Shown here piece after piece: positions 27,450 through 37,779 of a DNA stretch of 64,000 nucleotides; position 1 is the first letter of the stretch, and every line of letters starts with the position of its first letter. Location of the stretch: contig SVMB01000008.1 in assembly GCA_015067675.1 (NCBI GenBank), forward strand, positions 1-64,000, read 5' to 3'. The notes under the pieces are model-generated. The model was not told the DNA's origin and ran no database searches. It worked only from the letters and a program-made list of their open reading frames with translations. The position numbers were made by a program, and so were the translations under genes. The DNA comes from Oscillospiraceae bacterium (GTDB lineage: Bacteria > Bacillota > Clostridia > Oscillospirales > QAMX01).

Positions 27450-29537
27450 TTACCGCCTGCGCTTGTCCGTTTTGCCCATCAGACGCTCGTAGTCACGGTC
27501 GAGGCTTTTGGAAAGACGCTTGGAGATCGGCGCATCGGAGGAACGGGCGGTTTTCGGCTGATTTTTACCGTTTGCAGTAGGATTTCCTGCATTTTTGCCG
27601 GGATTCCCCGGCTTTCCGGAGGACTTTGCGGCGTTTTTGGCAGGCTGCCGGTTCTGTTTGCCGCCGGCTCTGCCCTTTCCGGCAGCTTCGCCGCCTGACT
27701 TTGCATCACGCGCTGCCTGACGCTGCTCGGCACGTTCCTTCCACTCAGGCTTCACCAGGCACTCCGGCCCAAAGCCGATCAGGTCTTCTCTGCCCACCTT
27801 GCGCAGTGCCTCGCGGATGATCCCCGCATTCTCCGGGCGCACCGTCTGCAGCAGCGCCCGCTGCATCCGCTTCTCCTTTTCATCGGTAGCTACATACACA
27901 GGCTTCATCGTCAGCGGATTGATGCCGGTATAATACATCGCGGTGGATGCGGTGCCCGGCGTGGGATAGAAGTCCTGCACCTGCTCGGGGTTTAAGCCGT
28001 TGCGCCGCAGCCAGGACGCCAGCTCCACTGCGTCGGCGAGGGTACTGCCGGGATGGCTGGAAATGAGATAGGGTACCAGATACTGCTCCTTGGCAAAGCT
28101 CTTGGTCAGCTCAAAGAAGCGCTTCCTGAACCGGTCATAGGTGGCAATCGGCGGCTTGCCCATGCAGCCGAGCACGCCGTCCACGCAATGCTCGGGGGCA
28201 ACTTTGAGCTGCCCGCTCACATGGTCGCGCACCAGCTTTTTGAAGAATGTCTCGTCCTTGTCCGCCAGCACGTAGTCAAAGCGCACGCCGGAGCGGATGA
28301 ACACTTTCTTCACCCCCGGCACCTTTTCGATGGCCTTCAGGAGCTTGACGTACTCGGTATGATCCGCCTTGAGGTTTTTGCAGGGCGTGGGCGCCAGACA
28401 TTTTCGGTCAGGGCATACGCCGTGTTTGAGCTGCTTTTCACAGGCGGGATAGCGGAAGTTCGCCGTCGGACCTCCCACATCGTGGATGTAGCCCTTGAAG
28501 CCCGGCATTTGGGTAAGCTCCTCTACCTCGCGCACCACGCTTTCAATGCTGCGGGAACGCACGGTGCGTCCCTGATGGAAAGCCAGCGCGCAGAAGTTGC
28601 AGGCGCCAAAGCATCCGCGGTTATGGGTGACGGAGAACTCCACCTCCTGAATGGAGGGTACGCCGCCAACCTTATCGTAGGACGGATGATACCGGCGGGT
28701 ATAGGGCAGCGCATAGACCGCGTCCAGCTCCTCCCGCTCCAGCGGCGGCATGGGAGGATTCTGCACCACCGCCCGGTCACCGTAGAGCTCGATGATGGCC
28801 TTACCCGTGACGGCGTCGGTATTGCGGTACTGCACGCCGAAGGCTTCGGCGTAGAGCCGCTTATCGGTGGAGAGTGCGTCAAAGTCATAGGTCGCGGCCA
28901 CGGGATAGTGGACACGGTTATTCACGGGTGCTGCATACACGGTGCCGCGCACGTCGCGGATCTTCTGTACGGGGATGCCGCGATCCAGGAGCTCTGCGAT
29001 GCGCAGGACGCTCTTTTCACCCATGCCGTACATCAGGAGATCGGCTCTGGCATCCAACAGGATGCTGCGGCGTACCTTATTGTCCCAGTAGTCGTAGTGG
29101 GCCAGACGGCGAAGGGAGGCTTCCAGACCGCCGATAAGGATGGGCATGTCGGGATAGGCCTCGCGGACACGGTTTGCGTAGACAATACAGGCGCGGTCGG
29201 GCCGGAGGCCTGTTTTGCCGCCGGGGGAATAGTAGTCGTAATTGCGCTTATGTTTGGATGCCGAGTAATGGGCAACCATGGAGTCAATGTTGCCGGCGTT
29301 GATGAGAAAGCCCAGGCGCGGGCAGCCAAATTCCGTGAAGGCATCAGTCGAGTGCCAGTCCGGCTGAGGCAGAATCGCCACCCGGAAACCTGCGTTTTCA
29401 AGCACTCTTGAGATGATCGCCGTGCCAAAGCTCGGGTGATCCACGTAGGCGTCACCCGTGACCAGCACGAAATCGGGATAATCCCATCCCCGCGCCTCCA
29501 TCTCGGCACGGTTGATGGGCAGAAGTTCATGATTCAT
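27450..29537 (-). CDS. YgiQ family radical SAM protein
   Basis: DYPDFVLVTGDAYVDHPSFGTAIISR; FSVTHNRGCFGACNFCAL; basic low-complexity C-terminus. Confidence 0.93.
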   Translation of the reverse strand: MNHELLPINRAEMEARGWDYPDFVLVTGDAYVDHPSFGTAIISRVLENAGFRVAILPQPDWHSTDAFTEFGCPRLGFLINAGNIDSMVAHYSASKHKRNYDYYSPGGKTGLRPDRACIVYANRVREAYPDMPILIGGLEASLRRLAHYDYWDNKVRRSILLDARADLLMYGMGEKSVLRIAELLDRGIPVQKIRDVRGTVYAAPVNNRVHYPVAATYDFDALSTDKRLYAEAFGVQYRNTDAVTGKAIIELYGDRAVVQNPPMPPLEREELDAVYALPYTRRYHPSYDKVGGVPSIQEVEFSVTHNRGCFGACNFCALAFHQGRTVRSRSIESVVREVEELTQMPGFKGYIHDVGGPTANFRYPACEKQLKHGVCPDRKCLAPTPCKNLKADHTEYVKLLKAIEKVPGVKKVFIRSGVRFDYVLADKDETFFKKLVRDHVSGQLKVAPEHCVDGVLGCMGKPPIATYDRFRKRFFELTKSFAKEQYLVPYLISSHPGSTLADAVELASWLRRNGLNPEQVQDFYPTPGTASTAMYYTGINPLTMKPVYVATDEKEKRMQRALLQTVRPENAGIIREALRKVGREDLIGFGPECLVKPEWKERAEQRQAARDAKSGGEAAGKGRAGGKQNRQPAKNAAKSSGKPGNPGKNAGNPTANGKNQPKTARSSDAPISKRLSKSLDRDYERLMGKTDKRRR

Positions 29538-29578
29538 ATAAAAGGGTTCCTTTCCGGTTCGGGGATAGGGTCAGTATA

Positions 29579-30748
29579 CTACAAAACGTAGGATTTGTCC
29601 ACGCTGATGACGGCAAAACAGTTCTCGTTTTCCTCTCTGATCCTTGCCGACAGCGTTTTGACAACCTCGGAATCCTTCATTTCAAAATCCACCGGCACAA
29701 CCACGTCAAATATCAGATTGGTGTGAGTCGGCCCTGCCACCATGCGGAAGTCATGAATGGTCAGCCGTTCATCCAGTGCCCGGACAATCCCCCGGACCAT
29801 TTCCTGCATGGCGCGGGTCTTTTCGTCTGTGACCATGACCGGATCCATGTGGACAACGGCCATACAGCCCAGCTTCTGCGCAAGCTCCCGTTCAATGTTG
29901 TCCACGGTATCGTGCATCGTCAGCACATCGGCGTCCGCCGGTACCTCGGCGTGCAGGGAGACAATCTGCCGCCCCGGACCGTAGTCGTGCACGATCAGGT
30001 CATGGATGCCGCAGACCTGGGGGTAACTGTGTACAATGCTGCGCACATCCTCCACAAATTCCTGTGAGGGCGCCTGACCCAGCAGCGGATCGATGGTGTC
30101 CTTCGCCGCGTTATAACCTGCCCAGAGCACCAGTCCTGCCACCAGCAGACCGCACCAGCCGTCAATCTGCCAAGGTGTCAGCAGCCCGATGACGGTACTT
30201 GCCATGACCACCGCCGTGGCAATGGAGTCCGACAGGCAGTCCGAGGCCGTGGCCTTCATCGCAGAAGAGTCCAGCATCCGTCCGCAGCGGCGGTTGTACG
30301 CCGCCATGTAGAGCTTGACGGCGATGGACACACCGAGAATCACGAGGGTCAGCGCATTTGCCTCCACTGCCTCGGGATTGCGGATCTTGTCAATGGCGTC
30401 GCCCAGCAGATCAAATCCCATGTGCAGGATCAGAAAGGCCACGATCAGGCCGGAGATGTACTCAAACCGTCCGTGTCCGAAAGGATGATCCGCATCAGGG
30501 CGCTTTCCCGCAAGGCGAAAACCCAGCAGGGTCACCACCGACGATCCCGCGTCGGAGAGATTGTTGAAGGCGTCCGCCGTGACGGCAATGGAACCGGCAA
30601 GGGTACCCGCCAGATACTTGATGGCAAACAAAAGCACGTTGAGCGCGACACCCACAAATCCGCAGAGCATTCCGTATGCGCGGCGCACACCGCTGTCCTT
30701 TGTATTCTCCCGGTTGGGAATCAAGCGCTTTGCCAGCAGTTCAATCAT
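29579..30748 (-). CDS. Cation diffusion facilitator family transporter
   Basis: SIAVTADAFNNLSDAGSSVVTLLGFRLAGKRPDADHPFGHGRFEYISGL. Confidence 0.93.
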   Translation of the reverse strand: MIELLAKRLIPNRENTKDSGVRRAYGMLCGFVGVALNVLLFAIKYLAGTLAGSIAVTADAFNNLSDAGSSVVTLLGFRLAGKRPDADHPFGHGRFEYISGLIVAFLILHMGFDLLGDAIDKIRNPEAVEANALTLVILGVSIAVKLYMAAYNRRCGRMLDSSAMKATASDCLSDSIATAVVMASTVIGLLTPWQIDGWCGLLVAGLVLWAGYNAAKDTIDPLLGQAPSQEFVEDVRSIVHSYPQVCGIHDLIVHDYGPGRQIVSLHAEVPADADVLTMHDTVDNIERELAQKLGCMAVVHMDPVMVTDEKTRAMQEMVRGIVRALDERLTIHDFRMVAGPTHTNLIFDVVVPVDFEMKDSEVVKTLSARIREENENCFAVISVDKSYVL

Positions 30749-30772
30749 ACTGTATCAAACCTTTCCGTTTTT

Positions 30773-31999
30773 TCACACAACCAGCCGTATTACGGTGTCA
30801 ACTCCGTCATTTTCCGCCGGCAGACAAATCTCATAGCCGTTCGGCGCAGCGTTGAGTATGAGTTTTTCATCCTGATACCATGCTTCCCGGAAGATTTTGC
30901 CGTCAGCCGGGCATTCCAGCATCAGAACACCATCCGCCGGACGGTTGAGCACGTGCAGATAAACCGTTTTCCCGTCGGGTGATTCGGTGGACACGCCCCA
31001 CTGCGACGCTTCAAGCACCGCATTCGGCGCTTCCACGTAGGAACGTCCCGGAACCGTGCCGTAAATGCCCTCATGGGCGCAAAGCAGCCCGCCAAGCTGA
31101 CACAGCAGCGCTTCCACGCCGTCCTCCCAGTTCTGATCCAGATACGGCCCGCAGGACCAGGCGATACCCGCGTTACACTGGCCTTCCACGGCAATGGTGC
31201 GCACGGTGTACCGGTAAAGGCTGCGGGCATCGGTGGGAGCGTGACCGCCCATAGCCCACCAGTTGCCGATCTGTCGGTTGACCTGAGAATAGTGTACGGG
31301 CAGGGTATCGGAATCCACGCTCTCAATGGAACCGTAATACTCCGACACGATGAAGTCGGAATTGGGATGCTTTTGCGTATTGGCGGTAACGCCTGTGTTG
31401 ACAAAGATCACGGCGTCGGGATTGCAGACACGTACAAAGTCGCAGACGCAGACCTCCGGGCCGCCCTGGTCAAACCAATAGCCGGCTATTTCCGTGCCGT
31501 AACGCTCATGAATCTCCCCGATCAGACGGATGAGAAATGCGCTTCGTCCGGCAGGATCCTGATACCAGCCCATTTTCTTCAGATCCGCTTCCTCTATATC
31601 GTGGTCGTCGTTTGGCGGCATATAGAGTACCAGCGGGATCCCGTAAGGCCGAAGGGCGTCGAGCAGTTTCCCGATCGCGTCGGACTTCCCTGCGCACTTG
31701 TGGGCGCATCCCGCGTCCTGCATGGTTTTCGATGGAAAGAGCAGATTGAATCCCGCATGGGCTGCGGTAAACACCACGTATTCCGCGCCCATCGCATGGG
31801 CCACAGCTGCATACTTTTCTCCGTCAAAGAGCGCCGCCGCTTCCTCGGCGGATACCGCCGTTGACATATCCGTCTGCGAGCGTACCGTGCCGCCGCGGGC
31901 GGCTTTGGCGGAATTTGCATAAGTAGGATAGGTATAGTGGGTAAAAAGTCCCACACGGGCATGGGAAAAATAAGCTCTGTCAATCTTTTTCATCTTCAT
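30773..31999 (-). CDS. Alpha-L-fucosidase-like (GH29-related) protein
   Basis: MKMKKIDRAYFSHARVGLFTHYTYPTYAN...AMGAEYVVFTAAHAGFNLLFPSK...GYWFDQGGPE; GGGAG SD. Confidence 0.65.
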   Translation of the reverse strand: MKMKKIDRAYFSHARVGLFTHYTYPTYANSAKAARGGTVRSQTDMSTAVSAEEAAALFDGEKYAAVAHAMGAEYVVFTAAHAGFNLLFPSKTMQDAGCAHKCAGKSDAIGKLLDALRPYGIPLVLYMPPNDDHDIEEADLKKMGWYQDPAGRSAFLIRLIGEIHERYGTEIAGYWFDQGGPEVCVCDFVRVCNPDAVIFVNTGVTANTQKHPNSDFIVSEYYGSIESVDSDTLPVHYSQVNRQIGNWWAMGGHAPTDARSLYRYTVRTIAVEGQCNAGIAWSCGPYLDQNWEDGVEALLCQLGGLLCAHEGIYGTVPGRSYVEAPNAVLEASQWGVSTESPDGKTVYLHVLNRPADGVLMLECPADGKIFREAWYQDEKLILNAAPNGYEICLPAENDGVDTVIRLVV

Positions 32000-32138
32000 C
32001 GCTCCCTTATCCGATGCAGTATATCCGCTATCATTATAGCACGATGTGCCGCCTGTTAACAGACCCCGCCGCATTTTTCCCGCAGATTCCCAAAAAACAT
32101 TTTAAAACCGATTTCTGCGCTTTTTTACATTTGCACAT

Positions 32139-32167
32139 TTGACATGCGCCTTTCTATATTGTATAAT
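32139..32167 (+). promoter_or_regulatory. Consensus sigma-A promoter for paaK-ior operon
   Basis: TTGACA-N17-TATAAT. Confidence 0.9.
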
Positions 32168-32192
32168 AGAATATCATGGTGTGTTGAATCCC

Positions 32193-32277
32193 GCTTTCGG
32201 CACATAAAAACCCGAAGCAGACACAGCAGAACAGTTGGCGGTACTCAAAACCGCAAATCATGCGGTTATATCCGCCA
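32193..32277 (+). promoter_or_regulatory. Candidate structured leader of paaK-ior operon
   Basis: Hairpin GCTTTCGG/CCGAAGC and two-tier hairpin TGGCGG-ACCGCA-aatca-TGCGGT-TCCGCCA. Confidence 0.4.
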
Positions 32278-32303
32278 CGCAGAATGGTAAGGAGTGTCAA
32301 ATC

Positions 32304-33602
32304 ATGTTTTTCCAGCCCGAAATCGAAACGATAGACCGCGCGTCTCTGAGAAAACTGCAGTATTCCCGCCTGCAGCAGAGCCTCGAGCGCTGCTATCACA
32401 ACGTCCCCCTCTATCGTCAGCGTTTTGACGAAGCAGGCCTCAAGCCCGAAGATATCCGCTGCCTTGAGGACATCACCAAGCTCCCCGTCACCACCAAAGC
32501 TGACTTCCGCGACAATTATCCCTTCGGTCTGTTTGCTGTTGACCGCAAGGAAGTATTACGGTATCACGGTTCCTCCGGCACCACCGGCAAGCCCACCGTC
32601 GTGGGTTATACCCGCAACGATCTCGATATGTGGTCTGACATCGTCGCCCGTCTGTGCATGGCTGCAGGCGCCCGTCCCGGCGACACCGCGCAGATTTCTT
32701 TCAACTACGGTCTGTTCACCGGCGCTCTTGGTCTGCATATGGGCCTTGAGAAGGTCGGCTGCGGTGTTATCCCGCTCTCCGGCGGCAACACCGAAAAGCA
32801 GCTCATGATCATGCGCGACTTCGGTACCAACATTCTCATCGCCACCCCCTCTTACGCTGCCTATCTGGGCGAAATGGTGCAGGAACGCGGTCTGCGCGAT
32901 CAGCTCAAGCTGCGTCTGGGCCTCTTCGGCGGCGAAGGCAGCACCGATACCATGATGCGCAAGATTGAACAGAGTCTTGGCATCATCGCCACTGATAACT
33001 ACGGTATGTCCGAACTCATCGGCCCCGGTGTTTCCGGTGAATGTGAGTTCCGTACCGGTCAGCATATTGCCGAGGATCACTTCCTTATCGAGATCCTTGA
33101 TCCCGAGACCCTCGAGCCCGTGCCGCTGGGCGAATACGGCGAGATCGTCGTCACCTCTCTGACCAAGGAGTGCTGCCCGATCATCCGTTACCGCACCCGC
33201 GATATCTCCCGCATCCTCACCGATCCCTGCCCCTGCGGCCGTACCATGTACCGTCTGGAACGTCTGCGCGGACGCAGTGACGATATGCTCATCATCAAGG
33301 GCGTCAACGTCTTCCCCTCTCAGATCGAAGGCGTGCTGATGACCTACGACAACGTGGGCACCAATTATCAGCTCGTCGTGACCAACAACGGTTACATGGA
33401 TAACCTCGAGGTCCAGGTCGAGCTGCAGGACACCAGCCTTCTGGAAAGCTTCCAGATGCTGGAGAAGCTGACCGGCAGCATCAAGGAAAAGCTCCGCTCC
33501 GTTCTGGGTCTGTCCGCCAAGGTCACCCTCGTCTCCCCCGGTACCCTCGAGCGCGGCGCCGGCAAAGCCAAGCGCGTGCTTGACCTGAGAAATAAAGGAT
33601 AA
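32304..33602 (+). CDS. paaK: Phenylacetate-CoA ligase family AMP-forming enzyme
   Basis: YHGSSGTTGKPTVVGYT; DNYGMSELIGPGVSGEC; RGRSDDMLIIKGVNVFPSQIE. Confidence 0.93.
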   Translation: MFFQPEIETIDRASLRKLQYSRLQQSLERCYHNVPLYRQRFDEAGLKPEDIRCLEDITKLPVTTKADFRDNYPFGLFAVDRKEVLRYHGSSGTTGKPTVVGYTRNDLDMWSDIVARLCMAAGARPGDTAQISFNYGLFTGALGLHMGLEKVGCGVIPLSGGNTEKQLMIMRDFGTNILIATPSYAAYLGEMVQERGLRDQLKLRLGLFGGEGSTDTMMRKIEQSLGIIATDNYGMSELIGPGVSGECEFRTGQHIAEDHFLIEILDPETLEPVPLGEYGEIVVTSLTKECCPIIRYRTRDISRILTDPCPCGRTMYRLERLRGRSDDMLIIKGVNVFPSQIEGVLMTYDNVGTNYQLVVTNNGYMDNLEVQVELQDTSLLESFQMLEKLTGSIKEKLRSVLGLSAKVTLVSPGTLERGAGKAKRVLDLRNKG

Positions 33603-33615
33603 AAGGTAAGATACG

Positions 33616-35352
33616 ATGGCCAAGAAGATTATGCTGGGCAATGAAGCCATTGCCCGCGGTCTGTATGAAGCAGGCTGTAACTTCGTTTCCAGTTATCCCG
33701 GTACCCCTTCCACGGAAATCACCGAGGAAGTTGCCAAGTATCCGGAGATTTACGCCGAGTGGGCTCCCAATGAGAAGGTTGCCTGTGAGGCTGCGTTCGG
33801 TGCCTGTGTTGCAGGTGCCCGTTCCTTCGCCGCGATGAAGCACGTCGGTATGAACGTTGCCGCCGATCTGCTCTTCACGGCTTCCTACACCGGCGTCAAC
33901 GGCGGTTTTGTTATGACCGTCGCCGATGACCAGGGTATGCACTCCTCTCAGAACGAGCAGGATAGCCGTCACTATGCCCGTTCCTCCAAGGTGCCCATGC
34001 TTGAGCCTTCCGACTCTCAGGAATGCTGCGATTTCGTTAAAATCGCTTACAACCTCTCCGAAGAGTACGATACCCCCGTACTGCTGCGCACCTCCACCCG
34101 TGTGGCGCACTCCCAGAGCTTCGTGGAGACCACCGATCGTGTCGAGCACGCGCTGGCCGACTACACCCGCACACCCCAGAAGTACATCATGGCTCCCGCC
34201 AATGCCGCCCGCCGTCATCCCGTCGTTGAGGAGCGTACCTGCAAGCTTATCGAGCTTGCCAATACCGACAAGCTCAACCGTGTCATCGACAACGGCGCCA
34301 AAATCGGCGTTATCGCCTCCGGTATTGCTTTCCAGTATGCCCGCGAGGCGCTGGGCGATCAGGCCAACTACCTGAAGCTGACCATGGTCTGGCCGCTTCC
34401 CACCACCCTGATTCAGGAATTTGCCGCCTCGGTTGACAAGCTCTACGTCATCGAGGAGCTCGACAGCTTCATCGAGGAGCATGTCCGCGCTCTGGGCGTC
34501 GAATGCGAAGGCAAGGCCCTCTTCTCCCCCATCGGTGAGTACACCGCCGAGGGTATCCGCGCCGCCGTTCTGGGCATCCCCTCCGCGCAGGTCTTTGACC
34601 AGCAGGATGTGCCCGTTCGTCCTCCCGTGCTCTGCCCCGGATGTCCCCATCGCGGCCTGTTCTATGTGCTGGGCAAGATGAAGCTTTTCGTCTCCGGCGA
34701 CATCGGCTGCTACACGCTGGGTTCCGTCGCTCCCCTCTCCTCCATGGATACCGTCATCGATATGGGTGCCTCCGTCTCCATGCTCCACGGCCGCAACATT
34801 ATGCGTCCCGATGAGTCCGAGCGCTGCGTCGCCGTCATCGGTGACTCCACCTTCATGCATTCCGGCATCACGGGTCTCGTGAACGCCGTTTACAATCAGT
34901 CCGCCTCCACCATCATCATCGCGGACAACTCCATCACCGGTATGACCGGTCATCAGCAGAACCCCACCACCGGCCAGACCCTCAAGGGTGACGTCACTGC
35001 GGCTGTCAACCTGGAAGAGCTGTGCCATGCCTGCGGCGTCAAGCGCGTGCGCGTGGTGGATCCCTATGATCTGACTGCTCTCGAGAGCACCCTGCGCGAA
35101 GAGCTGGCGGCCAGTGAGCCTTCCGTTATCATCTCCCGCCGTCCCTGTGCGCTGCTCAAATCCGTCAAGCACGGCAAACCCTACACCATCGATGCCGATA
35201 AGTGCAAGGGCTGCCGTATGTGCATGAAGATCGGCTGCCCCGCCATCAGCTTCGCCGATGGTCACGCCTCTATCGACGCTTCTCTGTGCGTCGGCTGCGA
35301 TCTGTGCAATAAGCTTTGTAAATTCGATGCTATTAAAGGGGGTGCAGTCTGA
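33616..35352 (+). CDS. iorA: Indolepyruvate ferredoxin oxidoreductase subunit alpha
   Basis: MLGNEAIARGLYEAGCNFVSSYPGTPSTEI; CPGCPHRGLFYVL; two 4Fe-4S motifs CKGCRMCMKIGCP, CVGCDLCNKLC. Confidence 0.95.
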   Translation: MAKKIMLGNEAIARGLYEAGCNFVSSYPGTPSTEITEEVAKYPEIYAEWAPNEKVACEAAFGACVAGARSFAAMKHVGMNVAADLLFTASYTGVNGGFVMTVADDQGMHSSQNEQDSRHYARSSKVPMLEPSDSQECCDFVKIAYNLSEEYDTPVLLRTSTRVAHSQSFVETTDRVEHALADYTRTPQKYIMAPANAARRHPVVEERTCKLIELANTDKLNRVIDNGAKIGVIASGIAFQYAREALGDQANYLKLTMVWPLPTTLIQEFAASVDKLYVIEELDSFIEEHVRALGVECEGKALFSPIGEYTAEGIRAAVLGIPSAQVFDQQDVPVRPPVLCPGCPHRGLFYVLGKMKLFVSGDIGCYTLGSVAPLSSMDTVIDMGASVSMLHGRNIMRPDESERCVAVIGDSTFMHSGITGLVNAVYNQSASTIIIADNSITGMTGHQQNPTTGQTLKGDVTAAVNLEELCHACGVKRVRVVDPYDLTALESTLREELAASEPSVIISRRPCALLKSVKHGKPYTIDADKCKGCRMCMKIGCPAISFADGHASIDASLCVGCDLCNKLCKFDAIKGGAV

Positions 35353-35921
35353 TGCTGAATATTATGATCGTTGGTGTCGGCGGACAGGGTTCGCTGCTTG
35401 CCAGTCGTATACTCGGCAGCCTGTTTGCCAGTGCCGGGCTTGATGTCAAGCTTTCTGAGGTTCACGGTATGGCCCAGCGCGGCGGCAGCGTTGTTACGTT
35501 CGTTCGCGCAGGCCAGCAGGTTTCTTCTCCGCTGATTCCCAAGGGTGAGGCTGATGTCATCATCTCTTTCGAGGAATCCGAAGCTATGCGTTATCTGCCC
35601 TGGCTGAAAAAAGATGGCACAATCGTGCTCAATACGCAGCACATTCTGCCCATGCCTGTTCTGACGGGTGCTGCCGCGTATCCCGAAAATATCACCGCCC
35701 GCATGCGCGAGATGGGCGCGAAGGTCGTTGCCTTTGACGCTCTCGAAGCTGCCATGAAGGCCGGTTCTCCCAAGGCCGCCAACGTCGCGCTCCTCGGTGC
35801 TGCCTCCGCCGTCATCGGCCACAGCCGTGAGGAATGGGAAGCCGCCATGCGTGCCACCATCAAGCCCGCTCTTCTGGAACTCAACTTTGCCGCTTTTGAA
35901 ATCGGCTATCAGAACAAGTAA
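35352..35921 (+). CDS. iorB: Indolepyruvate oxidoreductase subunit beta
   Basis: NIMIVGVGGQGSLLASRIL...SEVHGMAQRGGSVVTFVR. Confidence 0.95.
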   Translation: MLNIMIVGVGGQGSLLASRILGSLFASAGLDVKLSEVHGMAQRGGSVVTFVRAGQQVSSPLIPKGEADVIISFEESEAMRYLPWLKKDGTIVLNTQHILPMPVLTGAAAYPENITARMREMGAKVVAFDALEAAMKAGSPKAANVALLGAASAVIGHSREEWEAAMRATIKPALLELNFAAFEIGYQNK

Positions 35922-35984
35922 CAGAAAGAGTCTGGCAAATCCTGTTTTTACGCTTTTCCAGACCGGGAAGGAATATAATAGAAT

Positions 35985-37295
35985 ATGGTCACCAATTACT
36001 GGAACAAAAAAGCTGAAACCATGTCCCGCGAGGGTATGCGCGCCCTGCAGGGCAATCGTCTTGCCTCTGTCGTTCGTCACACCTACAACAACGTCCCCGC
36101 TTACCGCAAGAAGATGGAAAACCTTGGCCTTGAGCCCGGTGACATCCGCTGCATCGAGGATATCTCAAAGCTGCCCTTCGTTGACAAGTATGATCTTGCC
36201 GACAATTACCCCTACGGCCTCTTCGCCGTTCCCATGTCCGAGATCGTCGAGATCCATGCTTCCTCCGGTACCACCGGTAAGCAGAAAGTGCTGGGTTATA
36301 CCCGCCACGATCTGGAGATCTGGGGCGAGGTCATGGCCAGAACTCTGGCCGCCGGCGGCACAACCTCTTCCGATATTTTCCACTGTTCCTACGGTTACGG
36401 TCTCTTCACCGGCGGTCTCGGTGCCCATTACGGCTCCCAGACCATCGGCTGCACCACGGTTCCCGTGGGTACCGGCAATACCAACCGTCAGATTCAGATC
36501 ATCCGCGACTTCGGCTGTACCGCCATCTGCTGCACGCCTTCCTATATGCTCTACATCGCTGAGACTCTGGAGCAGATGAAGGTTGATCCCTCCGAAGTGA
36601 AGCTGCGCCGCGCATTCCTGGGCGCCGAGCCCTGGACCATTGAGATGCGTGACGACATTGAGCGCCGTCTCCCCCTGCGCACCTACGATATCTACGGTCT
36701 GACCGAGATGATCGGCCCCGGTGTTGCCTTCGAATGCGACGCCCGCTGCGGTCTGCACGTCAACGAGGATCATTTCTATCCCGAAATCGTCGATCCCGAT
36801 ACCCTCAAACCCGTCGAGGACGGAATTTACGGCGAGCTGGTCTTCTCTACCCTCACCAAGGAAGGCATGCCGCTGCTGCGTTACCGCACCCGCGATATCG
36901 CCTCCATCACCCATGAGACCTGCGAATGCGGCCGTACCCTCGCCCGCATCACCAAGCCAAAGGGCCGCACCGACGATATGCTCATCATCCGCGGCGTCAA
37001 CGTCTTCCCCTCTCAGGTGGAAAGCGTGCTGCTGGGCGTCACCGAGGCTTCTCCCTACTACTTCATCATCGTTGACCGTGTCGGCGCCCGTGATACCTTC
37101 GAGATTCAGGTCGAACTGACCGAAGGCTTCCCCATCGACGAAGTCCGTGCCGTGGAAAAGCTGCAGAAGCGCATCGGCGCTGCCATCGAGTCCGCTCTGG
37201 GCATCGGTGCTACCATCCGTCTGCTGCCGCCTCACTCCCTGCCCCGCGTCGAAGGCAAGGCCCGCCACGTTGAAGACCGCAGAAATCTCAAGTAA
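35985..37295 (+). CDS. paaK: Phenylacetate-CoA ligase family AMP-forming enzyme, second copy
   Basis: HASSGTTGKQKVLGYT; YDIYGLTEMIGPGVAFEC; GRTDDMLIIRGVNVFPSQVE. Confidence 0.93.
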   Translation: MVTNYWNKKAETMSREGMRALQGNRLASVVRHTYNNVPAYRKKMENLGLEPGDIRCIEDISKLPFVDKYDLADNYPYGLFAVPMSEIVEIHASSGTTGKQKVLGYTRHDLEIWGEVMARTLAAGGTTSSDIFHCSYGYGLFTGGLGAHYGSQTIGCTTVPVGTGNTNRQIQIIRDFGCTAICCTPSYMLYIAETLEQMKVDPSEVKLRRAFLGAEPWTIEMRDDIERRLPLRTYDIYGLTEMIGPGVAFECDARCGLHVNEDHFYPEIVDPDTLKPVEDGIYGELVFSTLTKEGMPLLRYRTRDIASITHETCECGRTLARITKPKGRTDDMLIIRGVNVFPSQVESVLLGVTEASPYYFIIVDRVGARDTFEIQVELTEGFPIDEVRAVEKLQKRIGAAIESALGIGATIRLLPPHSLPRVEGKARHVEDRRNLK

Positions 37296-37347
37296 ACCCT
37301 AAAAAGTGTAAGCAAACCCCTTAACTATATATCAGGAGGTTCGGTTT

Positions 37348-37779
37348 ATGTTTATCAGCCAGATTTCCATTTTCGTAGAAAACAAGCAGGGCAGTCTCGC
37401 CGCCATCACCGAGATCCTTGCCAATGAGAACATTGACATTCGTGCGTTCTCCATTGCCGACACCACCGATTTCGGCATTCTGCGCATGATCGTCAGCGAT
37501 CCCGACCGTGCCATTGCCGCTCTGCGTGCCAAGAACATCGCAGTTTCCCTCAACCGCGTCATCGCCGTGCAGATCCGCGACGTTCCCGGCTCCATGCACA
37601 AGGTTCTGGGTCTTTTGTCCTCCAATGGCCTCGTCGTCGAGTACGCCTACGCCTTCATCTCCCGCAAGCGTGAGGATGCCTACGTCATCCTGCGCGTTGA
37701 TGAGAAGGAAAAGGCTGCCCAGCTCTTCGAAGACAACCACGTCCACACCCTGACCCCTGAAGAGGTGTACAATTTTTGA
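37348..37779 (+). CDS. Tandem ACT-domain protein
   Basis: FISQISIFVENKQGSLAAITEILANENIDIRAFSIADT...; second ACT-like half VIAVQIRDVPGSMHKVLGLLSSNGLVVEYAYAF. Confidence 0.88.
   Translation: MFISQISIFVENKQGSLAAITEILANENIDIRAFSIADTTDFGILRMIVSDPDRAIAALRAKNIAVSLNRVIAVQIRDVPGSMHKVLGLLSSNGLVVEYAYAFISRKREDAYVILRVDEKEKAAQLFEDNHVHTLTPEEVYNF

Noticed and set aside
33523-35265. 580-aa minus-strand ORF opposite iorA
   Set aside because: Antisense shadow of a well-recognised gene; no SD or domain signature.
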